Shown here: one piece after another, positions 36,673 to 44,530 of the stretch
Position numbering within the stretch: the first letter of the stretch is position 1
Layout: the number at the start of each line of letters is the position of its first letter
Assembly (NCBI GenBank): GCA_031553655.1
Contig: JAVBLG010000095.1
Coordinates: forward strand, 1 to 50,768
Source of the DNA: JAVBLG01 sp031553655
Lineage (GTDB): Bacteria; Desulfobacterota; Desulfovibrionia; Desulfovibrionales; Desulfovibrionaceae
Reading direction: 5' to 3'
DNA length: 50,768 bases
Made by a program: the position numbers and the translations under genes
The notes under the pieces: generated by a model
What the model was told of the DNA's origin: nothing
The model's input: the letters and a program-made list of their open reading frames with translations, nothing else
Database searches by the model: none

Positions 36673-36737
36673 ATTCCTCCTTTAGCCTCAATCAGACTAT
36701 AAGGCAAGCGGAAGCAAGGCCCGACAGAGCGTTAGAC

Positions 36738-36758
36738 AACAAAATCATCCGCTTAAGA
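36738..36758 (-). repeat. 21-bp dispersed repeat R4, copy 2
   Basis: The reverse complement is identical over 21 bases to 10047-10067 (begins TCTTAAGCGGATGATT). It lies in the divergent promoter region between the DPM1-like gene and the 4-epimerase. Confidence 0.7.
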
Positions 36759-36759
36759 C

Positions 36760-36797
36760 CATTGGCAAGTAATCACGCGCTCACCCATTTGCCAATG
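36760..36797. promoter_or_regulatory. Inverted repeat upstream of the epimerase gene
   Basis: CATTGGCAA (36760-36768) and TTGCCAATG (36789-36797) form a 9-bp inverted repeat with a 20-base gap, 50 bases before the epimerase ATG. It could be a hairpin in the leader or a two-half-site operator. Not assigned to any regulator. Confidence 0.35.
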
Positions 36798-36847
36798 AAA
36801 GGCTTTATGTTTATTGTGTAAAAAATTCAAGGCGGGGAGCGCTTTAC

Positions 36848-37855
36848 ATGCACACACTTGTTACCGGTGCGGCTGGCTTTATCGGATTTCATCTGTCCGC
36901 GCGGCTTCTGGATCTCGGTCATACAGTCATAGGCATTGATAACCTAAATGATTATTATGATGTCAAGCTGAAAAAAGATCGCCTGGCTCTGCTGCAAGGA
37001 CGGCCCGGCTTCCGTTTTGAACTGCTTGATATGGCGGATCATACCGCCCTGGACAAACTTTTTGCGGCCGAAGGCTTTACCCATGTGGCCAGCCTGGCAG
37101 CGCAGGCCGGAGTGCGCTACAGCCTGGAAAACCCGCGCTCATACCTGAATTCCAATCTACTGGGCTTCGGCAATATTCTGGAAGCCTGCCGCATCAACAA
37201 GGTAGAGCATTTGGTATACGCATCGTCAAGCTCGGTTTACGGACTCAACGGCAAGCTGCCCTTTTCCGTGGAAAACAATGTGGATCATCCGGTAAGCCTT
37301 TACGGAGCCAGCAAAAAAGCCAATGAACTCATGGCCCACAGCTACAGCCACATTTACGGGCTGCCCTGCACCGGGTTGCGCTTTTTCACCGTATATGGTC
37401 CTTGGGGGCGACCCGACATGGCCCTGCACCGCTTCACTACGGCCATTTTACGTGGGCACCCCATAGACGTCTACAATAACGGCCATATGCGCCGCGACTT
37501 CACCTACATTGACGATATCGTCGAAGGAGTTGTCCGCGCCATGGAACGCCCGGCCGCGTCAAACCCCTCCTGGAACGCGGAAAAGCCCGACCCGTCTTCC
37601 AGCTCGGCCCCCTGGAGCGTCTACAATATAGGCAATCACAGCGCTGTGGAGCTTTCCGAATTTATTTCCATTTTGGAAACGATCCTGGGCATCCGGGCCC
37701 AAAAACACCTTTTACCCATGCAGCCCGGTGACGTGGAAGCCACCTATGCAGATGTGTCCAGCCTTTCCCGCGATACCGGCTTTGCACCGAATACCCCGCT
37801 GGAAACGGGAATAAGAAAATTTGTGGAATGGTATCGGGAGTATTATAAAATATAG
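36848..37855 (+). CDS. UDP-glucuronate 4-epimerase
   Basis: Interconverts UDP-glucuronate and UDP-galacturonate. The 335-residue SDR protein starts with the NAD motif VTGAAGFIGFHLSARLL and has the family-specific GIDNLNDYYDVKLKKDRL, LAAQAGVRYSLENPRSY, SSSSVYG and YGASKKANE (YxxxK), then GLRFFTVYGPWGRPDMA and DFTYIDDIVEG. GGGGAG precedes the ATG. The neighbouring DPM1-like and GT-C genes are divergent. Together with the UDP-xylose synthase at 30846, it shows that UDP-glucuronate is a branch point for surface-glycan precursors in this organism. Confidence 0.93.
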   Translation: MHTLVTGAAGFIGFHLSARLLDLGHTVIGIDNLNDYYDVKLKKDRLALLQGRPGFRFELLDMADHTALDKLFAAEGFTHVASLAAQAGVRYSLENPRSYLNSNLLGFGNILEACRINKVEHLVYASSSSVYGLNGKLPFSVENNVDHPVSLYGASKKANELMAHSYSHIYGLPCTGLRFFTVYGPWGRPDMALHRFTTAILRGHPIDVYNNGHMRRDFTYIDDIVEGVVRAMERPAASNPSWNAEKPDPSSSSAPWSVYNIGNHSAVELSEFISILETILGIRAQKHLLPMQPGDVEATYADVSSLSRDTGFAPNTPLETGIRKFVEWYREYYKI

Positions 37856-37900
37856 CAACGAAAACCGGCAAGGCTCAAAGTAAAAATTGCGCCTGAGGTC

Positions 37901-37960
37901 TAGAGCGTTTTGCGAATGAAATCAGCGAAATGCATGGATAACTTTAAAAGCAAAATATTA
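37901..37960 (+). repeat. R1 palindromic repeat, copy D, with companion block
   Basis: Begins TAGAGCGTTTTGCGAATGAA, with the opposite arm GCGAAATGC, then runs into GGATAACTTTAAAAGCAAAA, the inverted form of the companion block seen at 15470. It is the most complete copy and lies 45 bases after the epimerase stop. Confidence 0.85.
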
Positions 37961-37989
37961 TAGTGAATAACCACGGAAAAAAATAGAAT

Positions 37990-39978
37990 ATGTTCAAACC
38001 CGAAATACTGGCCCCCGCAGGCGACATGCCCTCGGCACTGGCCGCCCTGGCCGCCGGGGCCGACGCCGTTTATCTGGGCCTCAAACATTTTTCGGCCAGA
38101 ATGCAGGCTGAAAATTTCAGCGTGACCGACTTGGCAGGCCTTGCGGCCATGGCTCACAGCCAGGATCGCAAAATATATGTAGCCATGAACACCTTGGTCA
38201 AACCAGGCGACGCGCCCAGCGCCTACCGTCTGCTCAAACGCCTGGCCCGCGACGTAAAGCCCGACGCCCTGATCATCCAGGACATCGGCCTTTTTGATCT
38301 TGCCGCCCAAGCCGGGTTGGAGTGCGAACGCCACCTTTCCACCCTGGCCAATGTAACCCACCCTCTGGCCCTTGAGGCCGCGCGCAACCTGGGAGCTTCG
38401 CGGGTAATCCTGCCCAGGGAACTTTCCATAGATGAAATCAAGTCTGTGGCTGCTGCCTGCCCCGAAGGTCTCTCTTTGGAGTGCTTTGTGCATGGGGCCT
38501 TGTGCTACTGCGTTTCCGGGCGCTGCTACTGGTCAAGCCTGCTCGGAGGCAAAAGCGGCCTGCGCGGCCGTTGTGTACAGCCTTGCCGCCGTATGTACCG
38601 CCCCGGCATCCACCAACCAAGGGACTCCAAAAACAAGGGAAAACGTTTTTTCTCCTGCCTCGATCTTTCCCTGGACGTGTTGGTAAAAACCTTGGCTACC
38701 CTGCCTCAGATACATTCTTGGAAAATAGAAGGGCGCAAAAAAGGGCCGCACTACGTCTATCACGTTACCCGCGCCTATGCCATGCTGCGCGACAACCCCG
38801 GCGATTCCTCAGCCAAAAAGGCCGCCGAGGAAATCCTGGCTTTTGCCTTGGGCCGCCCCTCCACCAGAGCGCGCTTTCTTCCCCAGCGCGAAGCCTCGGC
38901 CACCGCGCCCGACGAACACACCAGCTCCGGGCTGCTGGCAGGCAAAATTACCTTCAGCCCTGAAGGCAAGCCCCTTCTCAAACCACGCCTGGAGTTACAA
39001 CCGGGCGATCTGCTGCGTCTTGGCGTGAAAGATGAAGACTGGCACTGCACCATCCCCGTGAGCCGCCGCGTGCCAAAAGCAGGCAGCCTGGTGCTGCGCC
39101 TGCCCAAACACAAAACGCCCAAGCTCGGGGCAAGCCTGTATCTCATCGACCGACGTGATCCCGAGCTTATGAAAATCCTGCGCGATGCGGAAAAAAAATT
39201 GGCCAACTTTGCCGCCCAACCGGGACAGGCCGTGGAAACTTTCCCCAAAATGCCTCGCCCTGTCCAGGCTCGCCGGGGCCAGGACATGGATCTGGTTCCC
39301 GCCGTGCCCAAGGGGCGAGAAACCAGACGCCGGATGGCGCTGTGGCTCTCACCCAAATCGGCCCGTGAAATATCGCGCACCATCATGCCGCGCATCACCT
39401 TCTGGCTTCCGCCGGTAATTTGGCCGTCCGAAGAGGAACTCTTCGCCAGGCTGCTCAAGGAAGTACTGCGCGACGGAGCCAGCCGTTTTGTGTGCAACGC
39501 CCCCTGGCAAACCGCCCTTTTCGCCGATCCGGCCAACCTGGATCTCACTGCCGGACCATTCTGCAACACCGCCAATGCCCCGGCTCTGGCCGCCCTGGCC
39601 GCTATGGGTTATAAAGCGGCCTTTGCCAGCCCCGAACTTCCGGCTGAAGACCTCCTGGCCCTGCCCAGACAAAGCCCCCTGCCCCTCGGCCTGGTCATCT
39701 CCGGCTGGTGGCCCGTGGGTATATCACGCTTCGCCCTGTCCGGCCTCAAACCCAATGAGCCGTTTGCCAGCCCCAAAGGCGAAGCCTTCTGGGCGCGCAA
39801 CTACGGCGCAAACCTGTGGATATACCCGGCCTGGCCCCTGGATCTTACCAACCAGAAAGCCGAACTCGAAGCCGCCGGATACTCCTTCTTCACCCATATG
39901 GGTGAAACCCCACCCGCTGCTCTGGCCGATGTCAGGCGACAAAGCGGCAAATTTAATTGGGACGGAGAATTATTATAA
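37990..39978 (+). CDS. U32 peptidase-family protein (RlhA/TrhP type RNA hydroxylation protein)
   Basis: 662 residues, matching the long U32 proteins (E. coli RlhA is 653). The N-terminal TIM-barrel-like domain has PEILAPAGDMPSALAALAAGADAVYLG and MNTLVKPGD; the family Cys cluster is at about 160-200 (HGALCYCVSGRCYWSS, GRCVQPCRR), thought to bind an Fe-S cluster. SWKIEGRKKGPHYV is the U32 signature. A C-terminal extension from about 300 contains a DUF3656-like collagenase-associated region. Members add hydroxyl groups to rRNA or tRNA bases using prephenate rather than acting as proteases; which RNA is modified here cannot be told. ACGGAAAAA lies before the ATG. Confidence 0.9.
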   Translation: MFKPEILAPAGDMPSALAALAAGADAVYLGLKHFSARMQAENFSVTDLAGLAAMAHSQDRKIYVAMNTLVKPGDAPSAYRLLKRLARDVKPDALIIQDIGLFDLAAQAGLECERHLSTLANVTHPLALEAARNLGASRVILPRELSIDEIKSVAAACPEGLSLECFVHGALCYCVSGRCYWSSLLGGKSGLRGRCVQPCRRMYRPGIHQPRDSKNKGKRFFSCLDLSLDVLVKTLATLPQIHSWKIEGRKKGPHYVYHVTRAYAMLRDNPGDSSAKKAAEEILAFALGRPSTRARFLPQREASATAPDEHTSSGLLAGKITFSPEGKPLLKPRLELQPGDLLRLGVKDEDWHCTIPVSRRVPKAGSLVLRLPKHKTPKLGASLYLIDRRDPELMKILRDAEKKLANFAAQPGQAVETFPKMPRPVQARRGQDMDLVPAVPKGRETRRRMALWLSPKSAREISRTIMPRITFWLPPVIWPSEEELFARLLKEVLRDGASRFVCNAPWQTALFADPANLDLTAGPFCNTANAPALAALAAMGYKAAFASPELPAEDLLALPRQSPLPLGLVISGWWPVGISRFALSGLKPNEPFASPKGEAFWARNYGANLWIYPAWPLDLTNQKAELEAAGYSFFTHMGETPPAALADVRRQSGKFNWDGELL

Positions 39979-39982
39979 AAAA

Positions 39983-40073
39983 TTTGGGGGAAGGAAGGAA
40001 AAATTTTGAAAAACGGTTCGTCCTGAGCAAAGCGAAGGCGAACTATTCTGAATAAATCCCTTCCTCCCCCAAA
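39983..40073 (+). terminator. Composite hairpin after the U32 gene (related to the infB palindrome)
   Basis: TTTGGGGGAAGGAAGG (39983-39998) pairs with CCCTTCCTCCCCCAAA (40058-40073). A nested hairpin built on GTTCGTCCTGAGC...GCGAAGGCGAAC lies between. It starts 5 bases after the stop. The outer arms and the GGAAAAATTTT step resemble the 40-base palindrome after infB. Confidence 0.7.
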
Positions 40074-40123
40074 CCCCCATCCATCTTTTCAAAACTTTTG
40101 TTTACCAAGCTGTAAGTGTATTG

Positions 40124-40269
40124 GGCAGTGTAGTCACGAGATGATTTTTCGTTCTCCGGCAAGAAAAAAAACTTTTTATGAAAGGAGTGTACTCTTACGG
40201 TACTCGACTTGAATAAAAAGGATTTTTTGACGCAACCGGGAGCGAAAAAATGCTCATGACTACACTGCC
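40124..40269 (-). repeat. R2 long-hairpin element, copy 2 (146 bases)
   Basis: Outer arms GGCAGTGTAGTCACGAG and CTCATGACTACACTGCC match at 16 of 17 positions; inner arms contain ATTTTTCGTTCTCCGG and CCGGGAGCGAAAAAAT. The centre is GAGTGTACTCTTACGGTACT. It begins on the reverse strand at the last base of the TAG stop (40271-40269) of the membrane-protein gene, just as copy 1 follows a stop codon. Confidence 0.85.
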
Positions 40270-41201
40270 TAAGAGCGCTTCTCACTAATGACAACATCAA
40301 TAACCTGCCCTTCGCCGGGGCCTCCGCTTTCAACCTCTGCCCCGCCGCTCCCGGCTTCGCCACCTCCACCAGGCAATTCCGGCTTGCCGCCCGCGCCAAT
40401 GGCCGTAATGGAAGCCTCAGTTCCCGGAGGCAGAGGCATGCTGCCTTTCTCCACAATGATAATGCCGGTCTTTTCCATTACCTCGCGGCGGAACTCGTAT
40501 TCGGCGGCCAGGCGTCGTGTGCGGTAGTCCAGCCATATTCTGGCCACATACCCCACGCCCCACACCACCACAATGCCCCCGATAATAAAGGGCAGATATT
40601 TTTCAGCGGCCGCGCCCAGGCGAAACAGAGCGTTCATGGCCCCGTCAATGTAAAACAGGGCGGCCCCGATCAACATTACCCCGCACAACAGCACAACAGT
40701 GGGCGCGGCCTGTATTACGGCATAAACCTTGCGCATGCGTTCGGGCAAATCCCTCCGCCAGGTTTCATCGCCTTCCTGATTATTCCAGGAGCGGAAAAGC
40801 CCCACCCCGGCCAAATGCACAATCAACAAAAGCGCGGCCGGGGCGGTGAAAGCGCCGACGGCATAAGCCAGCCAAGGGAAATTGAAACGCGGCGGCCCGC
40901 CGGCCGGATCCATTTCAGCATGCATAACCCCGTAAAAGAAGGCCACAGCCGCGATGATCAGTTCCAAAAAGAAAATGGCTATGGCCAGATAAAAAATCAG
41001 ATCTCTATGCTGCTTGTCATAGATAAAGGCTGTGGAACCGGCAAAAGCATTTTTTTTGCCCTTGCTGTTTTCCTTGCCTTTATCGTCATTTCCGGCAGAA
41101 CTTTCGGCGTTTTCCGAATTTTTGCCGACTTTGGCCTTACCCCCGGCATCACCTTCAACCGGGGCGCTCTTTTTTTCTTTTTCACTCATTATATTCTTCA
41201 C
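40269..41201 (-). CDS. Uncharacterised four-helix membrane protein linked to a two-component system
   Basis: 310 residues. N-terminal 55 residues are hydrophilic and Lys/Ser/Gly/Glu-rich. Four hydrophobic helices follow at about 68-92, 108-132, 163-190 and 203-222, then a cytoplasmic-looking segment (DYRTRRLAAEYEFRREVMEKTG) and a Gly/Glu-rich low-complexity tail ending DVVISEKRS. No family was recognised. The start may be GTG at 41201, which overlaps the response regulator's stop by 4 bases (GTGA), or ATG at 41189. Operon position suggests it is part of, or a target of, the kinase/regulator pair. A long hairpin begins at its stop codon. Confidence 0.75.
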   Translation of the reverse strand: MKNIMSEKEKKSAPVEGDAGGKAKVGKNSENAESSAGNDDKGKENSKGKKNAFAGSTAFIYDKQHRDLIFYLAIAIFFLELIIAAVAFFYGVMHAEMDPAGGPPRFNFPWLAYAVGAFTAPAALLLIVHLAGVGLFRSWNNQEGDETWRRDLPERMRKVYAVIQAAPTVVLLCGVMLIGAALFYIDGAMNALFRLGAAAEKYLPFIIGGIVVVWGVGYVARIWLDYRTRRLAAEYEFRREVMEKTGIIIVEKGSMPLPPGTEASITAIGAGGKPELPGGGGEAGSGGAEVESGGPGEGQVIDVVISEKRS

Positions 41202-41581
41202 TTTTCCATTTTTTTATTCAAACAGTCACCAATGCAGGCCATGAGGTCGTCCAGTTCACATGGTTTGTGCAAGTATCCTGCCGCGCCTCTTTCCACAGCT
41301 TCGCGGGCTTCGTCTTCGCCGCCGTGCCCGGTGAGCATGAACACTGGTAAATCCGGGGCTCTTTGCCGCAAAAGAGCAAGCAGGGCCAAACCGTCCATGC
41401 CCGGCATTTTGAGGTCGGTCACGGCCGCGTCAAAAAAGCCCTGCTCCACTAAAGCCACTGCCTCGTCTCCGGACGAGGCCATGGAAACATCAACCCCACG
41501 CCTTTTCAGGCGGCGACCCATTACGTCCAAGAATCCGGTTTCATCATCAACCAACAGTATTTTCTTTAATGACAACGGCAT
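41198..41581 (-). CDS. Single-domain response regulator (CheY-like)
   Basis: 127 residues from the ATG at 41581, chosen because GAGGAG lies upstream (an upstream in-frame start at 41608 lacks one). A receiver domain only: acidic pair VDDE at 11-14, phosphoacceptor D56 in VTDLKMPG, Thr in MLTGHGG, and Lys in LHKP. No output domain, so it acts by protein contact or in a phosphorelay. It follows its probable partner kinase by 67 bases, and its stop overlaps the start of the membrane-protein gene. Confidence 0.9.
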   Translation of the reverse strand: MPLSLKKILLVDDETGFLDVMGRRLKRRGVDVSMASSGDEAVALVEQGFFDAAVTDLKMPGMDGLALLALLRQRAPDLPVFMLTGHGGEDEAREAVERGAAGYLHKPCELDDLMACIGDCLNKKMEK

Positions 41582-41648
41582 ATAATTCTCCTCTGTTTCG
41601 GAGCACATATATTCAGAGCATCTTATTAATTTAATTCATAAAATATTT

Positions 41649-43340
41649 CTAGGCAGTGCCGTCATAAATCGGCAATCTCACATTAAATACTGTGCCTTCG
41701 CCTTCGCGGCTGTCAACGGTTATTTCTCCCCCAATCCCCTTAACTATGCCATAACATATGGACAGGCCAAGGCCTGTGCCCTTTCCCGGAGCTTTGGTGG
41801 TGAAAAAAGGATCGAAAATATTTTCTTTTATTTTATCCGGAATGCCGGTTCCATCATCTTTGATGCGCACAAGCACGGCCTGGCCATCTTCGGTTTTTTC
41901 GGCTTCCACGCGAACCCTACTGCCCTTGCCCCTGGTGGCGTCCACAGCATTGTTGAGCAGATTGAAGAAAATTTGTTGCAATGCCGAGGGCGTGCCGCGC
42001 ACGGGCGGCAGGTTGGCGGCAACTGCCGAGCTGAGGGACAGTTCCGCCTCTCGGACCTTTTGATCCACCAAAGACACAACTTCCCGCAATAGAGCTTGCA
42101 GTTGCACGGCCTGATCCGGCTCGTCCGACTTGCGGGCAAAGCCCAGAAGTTTGTGGGTTATGGTGCGGCAACGCCCGCCCTGGGCTTTTATGGTATTAAC
42201 GCTTTTGGCCACTTCTCCGGTATTTTCGTCGGCGGGCATATCGGCCAGTACATCTTCAATCCATCCGGCTTCCTCAAGCATGATCGCCACCGGATTGTTT
42301 ATTTCGTGAGCTATGCCCGCCGCCATTTCGCCAAGAGCGGAAAGTTTCCCGGCCTGAATCAAATGCTCGTTCAGGGCCTCGCGCTCCCGTTCCAGACGCT
42401 CAATGCGGTTCAGAAGCCGCCACGAAAGAATTGTTCCCGCGCCCAACATGGCCATGCTTACCAGAACAAGAGCCACAACCAGAGCCCGGCGCGATTCATC
42501 CACCAGAATATACGCTTCATCTCTGTCCATGCGTACCACCAGCATCCACTGGTTGTCCTTGAGCGGAGCCATGGCGTAGATGAAATCGTTTTCCTCAATG
42601 GAGCGTGAGGCGGGCATTCTCTTAAAATCCGGCCCAAAAATTCGTTCGGCTTTCATGGTGAGGCTGCGGCCGCTTTCCTGCGGGCCGGTAAAGGCGGGCG
42701 TCTGGAATTCGCCAAGGCGGTTTATAATGGCCGCCTTACCGCCCTCCCCTACCCTGATGTCGGCCACTAGCCGGGAAAAGTCGGCAAAATCAACTGTAGC
42801 TCGAAAAATCCACATTTGCTCGCCAATGCGTAGAGGCAAAGCAATGATGAAATGCGGGCTGCCCCTGAGGCCTAAAAAGGCGTCGCTGATATAAATTCCC
42901 GATGAAGTCAGGCCATTGCCGGACGCGACATCCTTAAACCAGTGCGCCTGCGAATAATCGGCCCGCTCCAGGGCCAACGGCCCGGCATATACCACCTGAC
43001 GTCCATCCATGCCCACAAGACCCATATCCACAATAACATTGCCTTGAGCACGCTGTATGTTATGCAGCTGCCGCCTGAAAAATTCCGGGTCCAAAAGCCG
43101 TTCTCCGGCGTCGGCCGCGGCCAGTACAATACTGCTGCCCCGTTCTTCGATGAAGCTGTCTATGCGCAGGCTGTGGCGTTCGGCAATGCCCTGGAGATTT
43201 TCATGGGTCAGGGCGGTAAAGGCCGCGTCAAGGTGGATGTGAACAATCCAGAAAACGATCACCGCCGGAATGAAGGCCGCCAGGATAATGGCGCCGATAA
43301 TATTGCGTTTGAGAAGCTGGGTTCGTTCATCGATCGGCAT
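41649..43340 (-). CDS. Membrane histidine kinase with periplasmic Cache-type sensor domain
   Basis: 563 residues. Membrane helix 1 at about 13-33 and helix 2 at about 290-312 enclose a sensor of about 250 residues that looks like a double Cache domain (YSQAHWFKDV, GIYISDAFLG, FIIALPLR, WIFRATVDF). The cytoplasmic part has a short coiled coil (IERLEREREALNEHLIQAGKL), the HisKA phosphoacceptor H345 in GIAHEINNPVA, then the ATPase domain with N-box NLLNNAVDA, G1 DDGTGIP, FFTTKAPGKGTGLGLSI. Such kinases sense small molecules. No catalytic residue is missing. It is divergent from the DUF305 gene. Confidence 0.93.
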   Translation of the reverse strand: MPIDERTQLLKRNIIGAIILAAFIPAVIVFWIVHIHLDAAFTALTHENLQGIAERHSLRIDSFIEERGSSIVLAAADAGERLLDPEFFRRQLHNIQRAQGNVIVDMGLVGMDGRQVVYAGPLALERADYSQAHWFKDVASGNGLTSSGIYISDAFLGLRGSPHFIIALPLRIGEQMWIFRATVDFADFSRLVADIRVGEGGKAAIINRLGEFQTPAFTGPQESGRSLTMKAERIFGPDFKRMPASRSIEENDFIYAMAPLKDNQWMLVVRMDRDEAYILVDESRRALVVALVLVSMAMLGAGTILSWRLLNRIERLEREREALNEHLIQAGKLSALGEMAAGIAHEINNPVAIMLEEAGWIEDVLADMPADENTGEVAKSVNTIKAQGGRCRTITHKLLGFARKSDEPDQAVQLQALLREVVSLVDQKVREAELSLSSAVAANLPPVRGTPSALQQIFFNLLNNAVDATRGKGSRVRVEAEKTEDGQAVLVRIKDDGTGIPDKIKENIFDPFFTTKAPGKGTGLGLSICYGIVKGIGGEITVDSREGEGTVFNVRLPIYDGTA

Positions 43341-43486
43341 GGCACATACCTCGAAAAAAGTTCTAATTCACGCCTTACGGCTAGCCCTTGCCACGGGAAA
43401 CCGACATGATTACCTATGGTTTCATGTTTATTAACATTGAAAATTCGCTTTGCTCAAGCGCGAATCTTTATAAAAGGATGTCGGCC

Positions 43487-44002
43487 ATGAAAAAATTTTT
43501 TCTATTCCCGCTGGCGACGCTTTTAATTTTCTCCGCATCGGCGGCATGGGCCATGCCTCCGCATGAAACGCACAAGGCATATTCCGACAGGGCCTTTTTG
43601 TCGGAAATGATTGTCCACCATCAGGAAGCCGTAGACATGGCGCATAAAGCCATGAGCGAGGCTCCGGACAACAAGGTCAAGGGTTGGGCCAAAACCATAT
43701 ATGACTCTCAGGAGGCCGAAATAAGCCAGATGAAACTGATGCTGGAATTGCTTGGCGGGGTTGACCACAAGGCCGCCGCAACCATGCATCCCATGGACAT
43801 GAGCGCTTACAAAGGCAAAGGCCCCGACTCCGCATTCGTGGATGCCATGCTGCTGCATCACCAAAACGCTCTGGACATGGCCGCTGAGGCTCTGGCCCAG
43901 TCAAACAACCCTGACGTTCTGGATCTGGCCAGACAGATCATTGTTGATCAGTCCGCGGAGATGCGTATGTTCAAAGCTTGGCAGTTTGAAAACCGTAAAT
44001 AG
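43487..44002 (+). CDS. DUF305 family exported protein
   Basis: 171 residues from ATG at 43487: AAGG lies at proper distance from this start, whereas the ATG at 43478 directly abuts it. Residues 1-22 are a signal peptide (FFLFPLATLLIFSASAAWA). The mature part has two copies of the DUF305 helical unit with histidine-rich motifs, EMIVHHQEAVDMA and AMLLHHQNALDMA, plus DSQEAEISQM and DQSAEMRMF. DUF305 is a four-helix ferritin-like fold; its His and Met residues suggest metal binding, and relatives sit in copper-resistance loci, but no copper gene is near here. The TAG stop is the first part of an R1 repeat. Confidence 0.9.
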   Translation: MKKFFLFPLATLLIFSASAAWAMPPHETHKAYSDRAFLSEMIVHHQEAVDMAHKAMSEAPDNKVKGWAKTIYDSQEAEISQMKLMLELLGGVDHKAAATMHPMDMSAYKGKGPDSAFVDAMLLHHQNALDMAAEALAQSNNPDVLDLARQIIVDQSAEMRMFKAWQFENRK

Positions 44003-44035
44003 AGCATTTTGTGAATTAAATTCGCAAAATGCTCT
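44000..44035 (+). repeat. R1 palindromic repeat, copy E (contains a gene's stop codon)
   Basis: TAGAGCATTTTGTGAATT and AATTCGCAAAATGCTCTA make an almost perfect hairpin with 16-17 bp arms. The leading TAG is the DUF305 gene's stop codon. It is the most symmetrical copy and a plausible bidirectional terminator between this gene and the convergent one at 44053-44406. Confidence 0.85.
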
Positions 44036-44052
44036 AATAAAAAAACCTGCTT

Positions 44053-44406
44053 TCAGTCCTTCTTGTCTTTGTCGGTGGTGGTGGAGGTAAAGCTCAAAAT
44101 TTTGCTCTTACGCGCGGGCGTTACGACGTCCGCGCTTCCTTTGCCCTTCACTTCCAGGCTAAAGGAGGCATCATAGCTTTTGCCTTCGCCTTCCGCCGGT
44201 TTGACGTGTTCCGCCCAGTAATGGTTGAAAAGCTGATTTTTCCAGCGCTTGGCCTGAATGAGAGCAAAGACCAGAGCGGCTTCTTCCCAACGTTTGCTTG
44301 GTTCAAAGCGGCTGACTATGGCCGCGTATTTATCCCATAAAGCCATAAGCGAAGCTTCATCCATGGCGTCGAGCTGCCTGGCGAGCTTAAGCAAAAAATT
44401 TTCCAT
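44053..44406 (-). CDS. Small uncharacterised protein
   Basis: 117 residues. AAGGAC lies 5 bases before the ATG, supporting a real gene. The first 75 residues are helical and aromatic (LLKLARQLDAMDEASLMALW; RWEEAALVFALIQAKRWKNQLFNHYW); the rest is polar and Lys/Ser/Thr-rich, ending TTTDKDKKD. No signal peptide or membrane helix. It lies 114 bases downstream of addB on the same strand, separated by a degenerate R1 repeat. I do not recognise a family. Confidence 0.6.
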   Translation of the reverse strand: MENFLLKLARQLDAMDEASLMALWDKYAAIVSRFEPSKRWEEAALVFALIQAKRWKNQLFNHYWAEHVKPAEGEGKSYDASFSLEVKGKGSADVVTPARKSKILSFTSTTTDKDKKD

Positions 44407-44462
44407 AATTGTCCTTCAGAAGTATTCAATCGAGGCAGGCGCGCCCTGGTTCGCGTCTTATA

Positions 44463-44530
44463 TCATTTTTCGAATTAAATCAGCAAAATGACCTGACAGG
44501 GCCGACCGGTTATTTTGAAATTATCCGGAA
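44463..44530. repeat. Degenerate R1 repeat plus companion block, 3' of addB
   Basis: TCATTTTTCGAATTAAATCAGCAAAATGA (within 44463-44491) keeps the R1 arms in worn form, and TATTTTGAAATTATCC (44511-44526) resembles the companion block. The companion block runs into the last codons of addB. Confidence 0.5.

Noticed and set aside
40124..40269. R2 long hairpins as integron attC sites (imperfect palindromes after genes)
   Set aside because: The centre is conserved and the arms vary, the opposite of attC. The core recombination boxes are not visible, and no integrase or cassette array is present.
40043..40456. 137-codon reverse-strand open frame
   Set aside because: It covers the R2 hairpin and the end of the membrane-protein gene in another frame, with no ribosome site.
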